In this document: in pieces, positions 7,064 to 13,720 of the stretch
Position numbering within the stretch: position 1 is the stretch's first letter
Layout: each line of letters starts with the position of its first letter
Origin: RUG14300 sp964619685
GTDB taxonomy: Bacteria > Bacillota > Clostridia > Christensenellales > CAG-1252
NCBI GenBank assembly: GCA_964619685.1
Contig: CAZUET010000029.1
Location: 1-16,080 of the forward strand
DNA length: 16,080 nucleotides
Reading direction: 5' to 3'
The notes under the pieces: model-generated
Told to the model about the DNA's origin: nothing
Seen by the model: only the letters and a program-made list of their open reading frames with translations
The model's database searches: none
Position numbers and translations under genes: made by a program

Positions 7064-7996
7064 ATGGATTTATTTGATTTAATAGTAGTAGGGGGCGGAA
7101 TGGCAGGAATGACATCTGCTCTCTACGCTTTACGAAACAATAAAAGAGTATTAATGATCGAAAAGGAATCCTTTGGCGGTCAAATAGCGAATTCTCCCAA
7201 GGTGGAGAATTTTCCGTCTATACCGAGCATCAGCGGATTAGAGCTGTCGGATAAAATGTTTGCACAGATTACCGAGCACGGCGTGGAGTTTGAATTAGAT
7301 ACCATAGTTGATATAAAAAAGGAAAAAGACATTTTCTATTTAGACGGAGAATATGGTAAATATAGTGCAAAATCGGTAATAATTGCATCCGGACTTAAAC
7401 ATCGTAAGCTAAACTTGCCTAATGAAGACGAATATATCGGTAATGGTGTAAGCTACTGTGCCGTATGTGACGGACCTTTCTATAAGGGTGAGGATGTAGT
7501 ATTGATCGGCGACGGTAATACAGCACTTCAATATGCACTTTTACTTAGCTTGTACTGCCGTAAGGTTACTGTTTGCACGCTGTTTGACAGATTTTTTGGT
7601 GATGAAGGGCATGTTAGTGCATTGAAAAAGTGCGACAATGTAGAAGTAGTACATAATATAGTTAGTAAAGAGTTTATCACCGAAGGTGATAAGGTCGTAG
7701 GTGTACTATTCGAGGGTCGAGAGGACAAAATCGCTAAAAAAATATCTTGTGACGGCGTATTTGTTGCTATCGGTCAAGTACCGGATAACGGAGCATTTTC
7801 ATCTCTTGCCGATCTTGATAAGCAAGGATATTTTATTTCGGACGAATCCTGTACCACTAAAACAGCAGGATTGTTTGTTGCTGGCGATTGCCGTACCAAG
7901 AGCATTAGACAGTTGACAACTGCGGCATGCGACGGAGCCGTTTCCGCTCTCAATGCATGTAATTATTTGATTAATAATCAAGATCTATGGAAATAG
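7064..7996 (+). CDS. trxB: Thioredoxin-reductase-like flavoprotein
   Basis: This predicted FAD enzyme passes electrons to a disulfide carrier. FAD motifs are GGGMAG (10-15) and the C-terminal GLFVAGDCR (269-277). The redox pair is CAVC (Cys132, Cys135), and the nucleotide-binding GDGNTA is at 149-154. Length (310) is normal for low-molecular-weight TrxR. The HRRxxxR motif that binds the NADPH 2'-phosphate is absent: the matching stretch reads VTVCTLFDRFFGD (168-180). The donor could therefore be NADH, ferredoxin or something else. It lies 2 bp after nrdD and overlaps nrdG by 10 bp, so translation is probably coupled. The natural acceptor is likely the redoxin domain of NrdD next door; this is inferred from context. 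A general thioredoxin reductase role cannot be excluded. Confidence 0.88.
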   Translation: MDLFDLIVVGGGMAGMTSALYALRNNKRVLMIEKESFGGQIANSPKVENFPSIPSISGLELSDKMFAQITEHGVEFELDTIVDIKKEKDIFYLDGEYGKYSAKSVIIASGLKHRKLNLPNEDEYIGNGVSYCAVCDGPFYKGEDVVLIGDGNTALQYALLLSLYCRKVTVCTLFDRFFGDEGHVSALKKCDNVEVVHNIVSKEFITEGDKVVGVLFEGREDKIAKKISCDGVFVAIGQVPDNGAFSSLADLDKQGYFISDESCTTKTAGLFVAGDCRTKSIRQLTTAACDGAVSALNACNYLINNQDLWK

Positions 7997-8679
7997 TTGG
8001 ATTTGAAAAGCTATCCTTAGTTGATTATGACGGACATACTGCATGCACCGTTTTTACAGGCGGTTGCAATTTCAGATGTCCTTTTTGTCATAACGGAGAT
8101 ATAGTTTTGCATCATTCTTCCTTTGAGAAACTGGAAGAAAACGAAATATTAAGCTATCTAACCAAGCGTAAGGGCTTGCTCGACGGAGTAGTCATCAGTG
8201 GCGGTGAACCCACGCTTCAAGGCGATCTATCCGATTTTTTGGCAAAGATTAAGGCAATAGGCTATGATATTAAGCTTGATTCCAATGGATCTAAACCTGA
8301 AGTTCTCAAAAAATTAATAGACCGTGGGCTTATTGACTATGTAGCCATGGATATAAAAGCGGATAAGCTTGGTTACGGTAAAGCAATCGGACTAAAGGGA
8401 ATGCCCGAGGGGGTCATAAAATCAGTCGAAATGCTCAAATCGGGAATAATGGAATACGAACTACGCATAACATTAGTTAACGAGCTTATTGAAAAAAGTG
8501 CGATACAAAACATGGCAGAATGGTTAAAGGGAATAAAGCGTATTTATTTGCAGCGTTTTTACGATAGAGAAGAGTGTATTGTTAGAGGGCTTACCGAAGT
8601 ACCAAAGGCTGTTGCGGAAGAATACGCAGAAATATTCAATAAAAACGGAATAACCGCCCAACTAAGAAATTACGATTAA
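7987..8679 (+). CDS. nrdG: Anaerobic ribonucleotide reductase activating protein (radical SAM)
   Basis: The protein uses a [4Fe-4S] cluster and S-adenosylmethionine to install the glycyl radical on NrdD. The cluster motif CNFRCPFC is present (Cys27, Cys31, Cys34). The SAM-binding SGGEPT (71-76) and a DSNGS strand follow. At 230 residues it is longer than the E. coli NrdG (about 154) and fits the longer NrdG2-type family, which also occurs beside redoxin-type NrdD. The start codon lies inside the last codons of trxB, with no strong Shine-Dalgarno, so it probably depends on coupled translation. It is the last gene of the operon; no clear hairpin terminator follows, but a dispersed repeat lies 40 bp downstream. 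Activation of another glycyl-radical enzyme is possible but unlikely given the neighbours. Confidence 0.93.
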   Translation: MEIVGFEKLSLVDYDGHTACTVFTGGCNFRCPFCHNGDIVLHHSSFEKLEENEILSYLTKRKGLLDGVVISGGEPTLQGDLSDFLAKIKAIGYDIKLDSNGSKPEVLKKLIDRGLIDYVAMDIKADKLGYGKAIGLKGMPEGVIKSVEMLKSGIMEYELRITLVNELIEKSAIQNMAEWLKGIKRIYLQRFYDREECIVRGLTEVPKAVAEEYAEIFNKNGITAQLRNYD

Positions 8680-8719
8680 ACCAATCCGCATTAAGCATTC
8701 AATCAAAAAAAGATATATT

Positions 8720-8835
8720 CGTCCGCAGTCATGCTGAGCGTAGCGTAAGTGAAGTCGAACGGCTCAAGTAGTGCAATGCTTTGTATTGCAGTATCTTAGA
8801 CGGGAAATGCACAGCTGTTTGGTATCTTGCGGACG
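8720..8835 (+). repeat. Dispersed intergenic repeat, copy 3 (long form)
   Basis: Perfect 7-bp inverted ends CGTCCGC (8720-8726) and GCGGACG (8829-8835) bound 116 bp. The left core AGCGTAGCGTAAGTGAAGTC matches copy 2, and the right end GGTATCTTGCGGACG matches copy 1. The extra middle part carries its own hairpin (TGCAAT/ATTGCA around 8772-8790) and an internal GCAGTATCTTAGAC that also occurs in the degenerate copy after 10931. It fills most of the gap between nrdG and the hydrolase gene and is followed by a pyrimidine run. Confidence 0.7.
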
Positions 8836-8909
8836 CTTTCTTTCCACCGCACTGCAAAAATCAATAATCATTTCTAAAACTTATTTTTACCATAAATTGC
8901 ATTTTGATA

Positions 8910-8938
8910 TTGACTTAAATGTCATAAAAAATTATAAT
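8910..8938 (+). promoter_or_regulatory. Promoter of the hydrolase-acetyltransferase pair
   Basis: TTGACT (8910-8915) and a perfect TATAAT (8933-8938) are 17 bp apart, giving a predicted start near 8945. The leader of about 49 nt can form an AU-rich hairpin (GTATTA 8948-8953 with TAATAC 8976-8981) directly beside the GAGGAG ribosome-binding site at 8982-8987. The strong separate promoter shows that the pair is not merely read through from nrdG. Confidence 0.75.
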
Positions 8939-8993
8939 ACTTATAAGGTATTATTTTTTTATCGTAATCGGTAAGTAATACGAGGAGCTTTTG

Positions 8994-9923
8994 ATGAAGA
9001 AGAATATGATCGTCAATTTTTTGAATAGAGCGAGTGAATCTACCGAAGAAAAGACTTCCGCTTATCCCTTTGAAGAACCGTCAGCGATCGAACAAATTTT
9101 CGATCTTACCTACAGCGATGGGAATAAGGCGCATCTTTTTGATATATATCGTCCAATAGGAAAGACCACTCCGCAACCGACTGTTATCAACATCCATGGT
9201 GGTGCTTGGTATTCTTCTTATAAGGAGATCAATAAAAAGTTTTGTCTTGTTTTGGCTGATCAAGGATTTACTGTGCTATCGATAAACTATTCGTTAGCAC
9301 CCGAAAACGGATTTATTCAGCAGATCAAAGATATATTTGCATTCTTCAATTGGTTAGAGAAGAATGCACAAGAGTTCAATATAGATCTTGATAAGCTTTT
9401 TTTATGCGGAAACTCTGCGGGCGGTCAATTAGGTGCATTGTCATTGCTTACGCTTGGTGATAATAAGCGTAAGGCATTTTTTGGTGTAGATTCATCCCTT
9501 CATTTTGCAGGGGCATGCTTTATATGCGGAGCGTTCGATGTTAAGAAGATGGCTAAAATGCCGTGCTTTAGCCTTTTCTTTAATTCTCTATTGGGTAAGG
9601 GGTATGCACGCCGTGCAATAATAGACGAAGTAGACTTTTTTAATGCAATCCCTCTTGATTTTCCAAAAACGCTTTTAATATCGTCTGAGGAAGACTATCT
9701 TGTCAAGCAAAGTATTAGAGCATATGACTATTTAAATAAATACGGAATAGAGTGCGAAAAGCATATATGGGGTAAATCGGCTACCGAAAAACGCAAGCTT
9801 ACTCATATTTTTAATGTTTTCTATCCTACATGGGAAGAAAGCATTGAAACAAATAATATGATAGGCGACTTTTTTAAAAGGATATATAGACTTAAAGATA
9901 GAGCAGAGGAGTCTGATCAATAG
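8994..9923 (+). CDS. Alpha/beta hydrolase (HSL-type esterase/lipase-like)
   Basis: A predicted serine hydrolase acting on an ester-type substrate that cannot be named. Of 309 residues, HGGAW (68-72) is the oxyanion-hole motif of the hormone-sensitive-lipase group, GNSAG (139-143) holds nucleophile Ser141, Asp234 in SSEEDYLV is the probable acid and His271 in LTHIF the probable base, so the triad looks complete. There is no signal peptide, so it should be cytoplasmic. I prefer the ATG at 8994, six bases after GAGGAG, over the TTG three bases earlier. A GNAT acetyltransferase gene begins 2 bp after its stop and shares its promoter, which hints at addition and removal of acyl groups on a common substrate, although this is only inference. 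Confidence 0.85.
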   Translation: MKKNMIVNFLNRASESTEEKTSAYPFEEPSAIEQIFDLTYSDGNKAHLFDIYRPIGKTTPQPTVINIHGGAWYSSYKEINKKFCLVLADQGFTVLSINYSLAPENGFIQQIKDIFAFFNWLEKNAQEFNIDLDKLFLCGNSAGGQLGALSLLTLGDNKRKAFFGVDSSLHFAGACFICGAFDVKKMAKMPCFSLFFNSLLGKGYARRAIIDEVDFFNAIPLDFPKTLLISSEEDYLVKQSIRAYDYLNKYGIECEKHIWGKSATEKRKLTHIFNVFYPTWEESIETNNMIGDFFKRIYRLKDRAEESDQ

Positions 9924-9925
9924 TA

Positions 9926-10480
9926 ATGGAGCTCAAAGGTAAAAGGATAATGCTTAGGGATTTTATCGAGAGTGATTATGAGGATCACTTGAGATGGCAA
10001 ACCACAGAAACCGAATGGATGAAGTGGGATTCTCCTTGGCGTGTAAATGACAGAGTGAGCGTAGAAGACTATGCGAAAAGTAGGCTTTCTGCACTTGAAT
10101 GTAAGACAGATGATGATATAAGGTGGACTTTTGAGATATGTACATATCCCGAGGGAATACATATCGGGTGGAGTAACTGTTACTGCCTCGATTTTTTTTA
10201 TAACTATTCCAAACGGTCGACTGATCGTTATGCGTTAGGAATAGACATAGTACCTATAGAATATAGGGGGCAAGGATTAGGAAAAGAAGTCTTTGAATTA
10301 TTTCAAAATTACCTATTAAGCTTTGGAATTACGAGATACTATACACAAACTTGGGTAGGAAATAAGCGAATGGAAAAAATGGCATTAAGCTTAGGCTACG
10401 AGCCAATCAATATTAAACGCAATAAATTCAAATCCAAAGACCGAAAGTACGACATAGTAACATTCTGCCTTGAATACTAA
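9926..10480 (+). CDS. GNAT family N-acetyltransferase (RimJ/RimL-like)
   Basis: A predicted acetyl-CoA-dependent transferase of 184 residues. The opening KGKRIMLRDFIESDYEDHLRW is typical of RimJ/RimL-type GNAT proteins up to the conserved LRDFxxxD pattern, and the acetyl-CoA pyrophosphate loop appears as RGQGLG (114-119). The C-terminal VGNKRMEKMALSLGYE is the usual alpha4/beta6 region. The substrate could be a protein N-terminus, an antibiotic or a small amine; the sequence does not decide. It starts 2 bp after the hydrolase stop, so translation is probably coupled, and a terminator directly follows. Charge and codon use resemble the neighbours, with no sign of recent transfer. Confidence 0.87.
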   Translation: MELKGKRIMLRDFIESDYEDHLRWQTTETEWMKWDSPWRVNDRVSVEDYAKSRLSALECKTDDDIRWTFEICTYPEGIHIGWSNCYCLDFFYNYSKRSTDRYALGIDIVPIEYRGQGLGKEVFELFQNYLLSFGITRYYTQTWVGNKRMEKMALSLGYEPINIKRNKFKSKDRKYDIVTFCLEY

Positions 10481-10484
10481 TTTT

Positions 10485-10514
10485 CACATAAAAACATTAT
10501 GTGTCCAGTTTTTT
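10485..10514 (+). terminator. Intrinsic terminator after the GNAT gene
   Basis: CACATAA (10485-10491) pairs perfectly with TTATGTG (10497-10503) around a 5-base loop, followed by TCCAG and six Ts. It ends the hydrolase-acetyltransferase transcript. Confidence 0.65.
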
Positions 10515-10555
10515 AATAAGTAATAATATTCCAATACTTTTGGTATTGTCCTGTT

Positions 10556-10589
10556 GGTTTCGACTACAATTCTTTGCTTAGAATGACAT
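10556..10589 (-). repeat. Inverted fragment of the dispersed repeat
   Basis: On the minus strand this reads ATGTCATTCTAAGCAAAG and then a TAGTCGAAACC end, the same GTCAT-CTGAGC...GTCGAA text that opens the dispersed repeat. It lies 20 bp from the plus-oriented copy at 10611 and lacks the GCGGACG end. A small hairpin (CAATAC/GTATTG, 10532-10548) is nearby. Confidence 0.45.
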
Positions 10590-10610
10590 TTGATGCTGTA
10601 GCGCATTTTT

Positions 10611-10690
10611 GTCCGCCGTCATACTGAGCGTAGTCGAAATTTGAGCGAAGCGAAAATCAAACGGCACCGCTGTTTGGTATCTTGCCGACG
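10611..10690 (+). repeat. Dispersed intergenic repeat, copy 4
   Basis: The 80-bp copy opens GTCCGCCGTCATACTGAGC, identical over its first 19 bases to copy 1, and closes GGTATCTTGCCGACG. The core TTGAGCGAAGCGAAAA resembles the units of the tandem array after cysE. The right end has one substitution relative to the GCGGACG consensus. It lies between the GNAT terminator and the tRNA promoter. Confidence 0.65.
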
Positions 10691-10752
10691 AAATCCAATT
10701 CTACTATGATATATACAAGCTCAAAGATTTTTTAATAAATGGTGAAAAATAG

Positions 10753-10781
10753 TTGATTTTTAAAAAACGATATGATATGAT
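10753..10781 (+). promoter_or_regulatory. Promoter of tRNA-Leu
   Basis: TTGATT (10753-10758) and TATGAT (10776-10781) are 17 bp apart. The predicted start near 10788 leaves only a few bases before the mature tRNA end, typical for a single tRNA gene. Confidence 0.6.
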
Positions 10782-10791
10782 TATTCAGTAA

Positions 10792-10877
10792 GCCGATGTG
10801 ATGGAATGGCAGACGTGATAGACTCAAAATCTGTTGTAGGCAACTACGTGTGGGTTCGACTCCCACCATCGGCACCA
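10792..10877 (+). tRNA. tRNA-Leu (anticodon CAA)
   Basis: The 86-nt gene folds as a class II tRNA. Acceptor arm GCCGATG pairs with CATCGGC, followed by discriminator A and an encoded CCA. The anticodon stem ATAGA/TCTGT encloses loop CTCAAAA with anticodon CAA at 10825-10827, which reads UUG. The long variable arm GTAG-GCAA-CTAC is as expected for leucine, and the T arm is GTGGG-TTCGACT-CCCAC. It is a single transcription unit with its own promoter and terminator. Confidence 0.97.
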
Positions 10878-10880
10878 CGA

Positions 10881-10908
10881 AGGCACTTGCTAAGCGAGTG
10901 CCTTTTTT
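10881..10908 (+). terminator. Intrinsic terminator after tRNA-Leu
   Basis: AGGCACTTGC pairs with GCGAGTGCCT (10 bp, one G-U) around the loop TAA, followed by six Ts. It begins 4 bp after the tRNA and is one of the strongest terminators in the window. Confidence 0.9.
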
Positions 10909-10930
10909 CGACTAAATCCGATCTTGAGAC

Positions 10931-11106
10931 CGTCCTGTCATGGCAAAGCGTAGTGAGTGAAGTTGAAAAGCAATGCAGTGCAGGCATTTTCTTGCAGTAT
11001 CTTGGACTGTGGAATTACAAACTTTCCGCTCATCCTGATGTTATCTTGTAATATTAAAAGCACATTATTGATTCATTAATAACAAAACTTAGTAAATGTG
11101 CGGACG
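10931..11106 (+). repeat. Dispersed intergenic repeat, degenerate composite copy
   Basis: It opens CGTCCTGTCATGGCAAAGCG, has the TAGTGAGTGAAGTTGAA core and an internal GCAGTATCTTGGAC shared with copy 3, and the consensus right end GCGGACG appears only at 11100-11106. About 90 bp of unrelated AT-rich text seem inserted or diverged in the middle. Together with the hairpins at 11175-11228 this accounts for the gap between the tRNA and truA; no gene is seen there. Confidence 0.45.
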
Positions 11107-11174
11107 GTAATCATTGTAAAAAAAAAACTATGAACTAGCACAAAATAATTGCTATCTAACCACAATTATTGTTA

Positions 11175-11196
11175 GGGACGCCACATTAGGCGTCCC
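11175..11196. repeat. Perfect GC-rich hairpin
   Basis: GGGACGCC (11175-11182) pairs with GGCGTCCC (11189-11196) around the 6-base loop ACATTA. It lies beyond the truA terminator and is not followed by a T run on either strand, so it is not a standard terminator. It may be a second barrier, an RNA stabiliser, or a small dispersed palindrome. Confidence 0.5.
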
Positions 11197-11202
11197 ATAA
11201 AA

Positions 11203-11228
11203 AAAAGTATGCTTAACCGCATACTTTT
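11203..11228 (-). terminator. Intrinsic terminator after truA
   Basis: AAAAGTATGC and GCATACTTTT form a 10-bp stem around a 6-base loop. On the minus strand the stem is followed by a run of Ts (complement of the A run at 11199-11206), so it should end the ecf-truA transcript. A plus-strand transcript would also meet a short T tail, so it may act in both directions. Confidence 0.8.
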
Positions 11229-11245
11229 TATATAAGTAACAAGAT

Positions 11246-11977
11246 CTAATACTCTACACTGTATAGATATAATCCCTTAGCCTCAAGAGTTTTACCTAAT
11301 AATGTTCTATCACCTGTTTTTAATGCATTTTCTATATCTTGTATCGTGATTTTACCTATTCCCGCATAGTAGAGCGTCCCGGCAATAATTCTAACCATAT
11401 TGTATAAAAATCCGTTTCCACTTACTGCAATCTCATATAGGCAACCGTCTTGTTTAATGTCTATTGAATAAATAGTTCTCACTGTAGTTTTTACATGTCC
11501 GCCTGTTGCTTGACAGCATTTAAAATCATGCTCACCCTCTAATACATTTGCGGCATTACGCATTAAGTTGTAATTTGGCTTAATGGGTAAGTGTGCGTAA
11601 CCATCGAAAAGTAATGGATTTTCATGCGGAGTGGTATAGAACTTATAAACATAAGTTTTTTTCTTAACATCGAATCTTGCATTAAATCCGTCATGAACGA
11701 CCTGTGCAGCGATGACCTTTAAGTCGTCCGGTAGGCGAACATTGAGTGCGAATGGAAGCTTTTCGGCAGGGATATTTGTATTAGAATCGAAATGAACCCT
11801 TTGACCTAAGGCGTGTACACCTGCATCCGTTCTACCCGAAGCGTGCAATGTGACTTGTTCGCCTGTTAATTCGAGTATAGCGTTTTGAAGTGTTTGCTGT
11901 ACCGTTCTAAGGTTTGGCTGTGTTTGCCAACCGGCGAAATTTGTTCCTTTATATTGTACCGTCAGTAAAAATCTCAT
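11246..11977 (-). CDS. truA: tRNA pseudouridine(38-40) synthase TruA
   Basis: The enzyme converts uridines 38-40 of the anticodon arm of many tRNAs to pseudouridine. The 243 residues match the family. The catalytic aspartate is Asp51 in SGRTDAGVHA (47-56), YKGTNFAGWQ lies at 9-18, and the later GNGFLYNMVRIIAGTL motif is intact. It begins 2 bp after the ecfT stop and is the last gene of the operon, an order known from many Firmicutes (ecfA1-ecfA2-ecfT-truA). A terminator follows 18 bp after the stop. Nothing unusual is seen. Confidence 0.95.
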   Translation of the reverse strand: MRFLLTVQYKGTNFAGWQTQPNLRTVQQTLQNAILELTGEQVTLHASGRTDAGVHALGQRVHFDSNTNIPAEKLPFALNVRLPDDLKVIAAQVVHDGFNARFDVKKKTYVYKFYTTPHENPLLFDGYAHLPIKPNYNLMRNAANVLEGEHDFKCCQATGGHVKTTVRTIYSIDIKQDGCLYEIAVSGNGFLYNMVRIIAGTLYYAGIGKITIQDIENALKTGDRTLLGKTLEAKGLYLYSVEY

Positions 11978-11979
11978 AA

Positions 11980-12858
11980 TTATAGACCAAAAAGCGAGAA
12001 GAACGCATTGTCATAGAACCCTTCTATCCAGTTAACAGAGCAAGGATAGATAATTGGCATGGCAACATCAATAATTGCTGCAGCCATAAATACAAGGAAT
12101 AGAGCGATAAATGCGAAATCTCTACCCTTTAACGCAAGCACCTTATATGTAGTGCGGTTAGGAGTAGCGTCATAGCAACGAGATTCCAAAGCAAGGGCCA
12201 ACTCATCTGCACGCCTAAATGCACATACAAAAAGTGGCACGAGTATAGGAACCATCGCTTTTATTTTTTGGAATAGGTTACCCGTATCGAGATCTGCCCC
12301 TCTTGCCTTTTGTGCGAGTGTAATTCTTTCGGTTTCCTCCATTAATGTAGGAATCATTCTAAGAGCGATACTCATGATAACTGCAAGGTCATGTACCGGA
12401 AATTTGATAAGCTTTAACGGAGATAGTAGGCTTTCGATTGCGTTAGTTAACTCTATAGGGGTTGTCGTATAGGTCAATAGTGCAGGTCCTAATACGAGCA
12501 ATATCAGTCTAAGAGCCATTTTTGACGAGAAGACCAATCCGTCTGTATAAACGGACAATATCCACCAAGACCAAAGTGGTTCTCCCTCACCGCTATAAAA
12601 GAATATATTGATGAGTGAAATAAAAATAACGAGGAATAAAACCGCCTTAATAGATTTTAGCAACGATTTAAATGGTATTTTAGCGATAGCCGAGGTAATA
12701 ACCACGAATAGTGCGAATAAAAGATACCCGATATAGCTTTTAATGAAGAATATCAAAACGACATAAGCAATCATCATTAACAGCTTAACACGAGGATCGA
12801 GCCTATGAATTACTGAATTGGTAGGATAATATTGACCGAACGAAATATCCTTAAGCAT
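11980..12858 (-). CDS. ecfT: Energy-coupling factor transporter transmembrane protein EcfT
   Basis: This integral membrane protein couples the ATPases EcfA1/EcfA2 to substrate-binding S components in vitamin and metal importers. Its 292 residues include several hydrophobic spans (for example about 27-60, 72-88, 106-128 and a last one near 250-270). The cytoplasmic coupling helices carry the two expected Arg motifs, KARGADLD and ESRCYD. The N-terminal RLDPRVKLL is typical of EcfT. Its start overlaps the end of ecfA2 by 8 bp. No S component is encoded in the window, so the module probably serves several S proteins encoded elsewhere (group II ECF). Confidence 0.93.
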   Translation of the reverse strand: MLKDISFGQYYPTNSVIHRLDPRVKLLMMIAYVVLIFFIKSYIGYLLFALFVVITSAIAKIPFKSLLKSIKAVLFLVIFISLINIFFYSGEGEPLWSWWILSVYTDGLVFSSKMALRLILLVLGPALLTYTTTPIELTNAIESLLSPLKLIKFPVHDLAVIMSIALRMIPTLMEETERITLAQKARGADLDTGNLFQKIKAMVPILVPLFVCAFRRADELALALESRCYDATPNRTTYKVLALKGRDFAFIALFLVFMAAAIIDVAMPIIYPCSVNWIEGFYDNAFFSLFGL

Positions 12859-13720
12859 TGTCGTTCTCCTTATTATCGAATTCTTTTTTAACGCATTCTG
12901 CCACTTTTTCCACGGTGATAGCAGTTTTATCGATATTGAAGCCCTTTGCCCTTAATTCGTTAGCAAGGACAACGCCAGAGGGTAATCTCAGCGAACAATC
13001 GGTTACGAGCTCATTATTAGCAAATAGTTCATAAGGTGTACCGTCGTACGCCACAGCACCGTTTTTAAGCACAATTACATGATTAGCATATTTTGCTACA
13101 AGATCCATATCGTGGGTAACCATTACCACTGTATGAGTCATGTTTTCTTTTAGTGAAAGCACTAATTCCATTATTTCCTTTTTACCTAATGGATCAAGAC
13201 CTGCCGTAGGCTCATCGAGTACTAAGACCTTAGGCTCCATAGAGATGACACCGGCGATTGCAACTCTGCGTTTTTGACCGCCACTAATTTCAAACGGTGA
13301 TTTTTCAGCGATCTCGTCATAGTTCAAGCCAACTAATTTAATAGACCTTCTAACTCTTTTGTCTATTGTTTCATGGTCGAGCTTCATATTTTTAGGACCG
13401 TAAGACACATCCTTAGCCACGGTATCGTCAAAAAGCTGATATTCGGGATATTGGAATATCATTCCTACAGCGAAGCGGAGTGCTTTATAATTAAATTTTT
13501 TCTTAGTAAGATCGAAGTCGAGTACTTGAAGTTCACCGTCCTGTCTTTTGATAAGACCATTAAAGTGTTGGAGCAGTGTGCTTTTGCCCGAACCTGTCTG
13601 ACCTAAAATACAGCAAAAATCTCCCTGCTTAATATGCAAGGTTACATTTTTCAAGGCTTGTTTTTCGTAAGGAGCACCTTTAGAATATGTAAAATTTAGA
13701 TTTTTTGTTTTAATTGCCAT
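12851..13720 (-). CDS. ecfA2: Energy-coupling factor transporter ATPase EcfA2
   Basis: This is one of two ABC ATPases powering ECF importers. Over 289 residues it has Walker A GQTGSGKST (40-48), Q-loop Gln90 in FQYPEYQLF, signature ISGGQ (145-149), Walker B VLVLDEP with Asp169/Glu170, and switch His203. A C-terminal extension of about 70 residues is usual for EcfA. The Q-loop context and the longer KKFNYKALR insert suggest EcfA2 rather than EcfA1. The start ATG lies inside the last codons of ecfA1 (25-bp overlap), and the nearest GAGGAG is 14 bases upstream, so coupled translation is likely. Confidence 0.92.
   Translation of the reverse strand: MAIKTKNLNFTYSKGAPYEKQALKNVTLHIKQGDFCCILGQTGSGKSTLLQHFNGLIKRQDGELQVLDFDLTKKKFNYKALRFAVGMIFQYPEYQLFDDTVAKDVSYGPKNMKLDHETIDKRVRRSIKLVGLNYDEIAEKSPFEISGGQKRRVAIAGVISMEPKVLVLDEPTAGLDPLGKKEIMELVLSLKENMTHTVVMVTHDMDLVAKYANHVIVLKNGAVAYDGTPYELFANNELVTDCSLRLPSGVVLANELRAKGFNIDKTAITVEKVAECVKKEFDNKENDNA

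Noticed and set aside
8936..8960. A hairpin plus T run that looks like a terminator before the hydrolase gene
   Set aside because: Its left arm overlaps the -10 element and precedes the predicted transcript start, so it would not form in that RNA.
8771..8974. A 67-codon open frame between nrdG and the hydrolase gene
   Set aside because: It covers repeat copy 3 and the hydrolase promoter, and has no Shine-Dalgarno.
10806..11051. An 81-codon open frame over the tRNA gene
   Set aside because: Its first part is the tRNA and its terminator; the rest is degenerate repeat.
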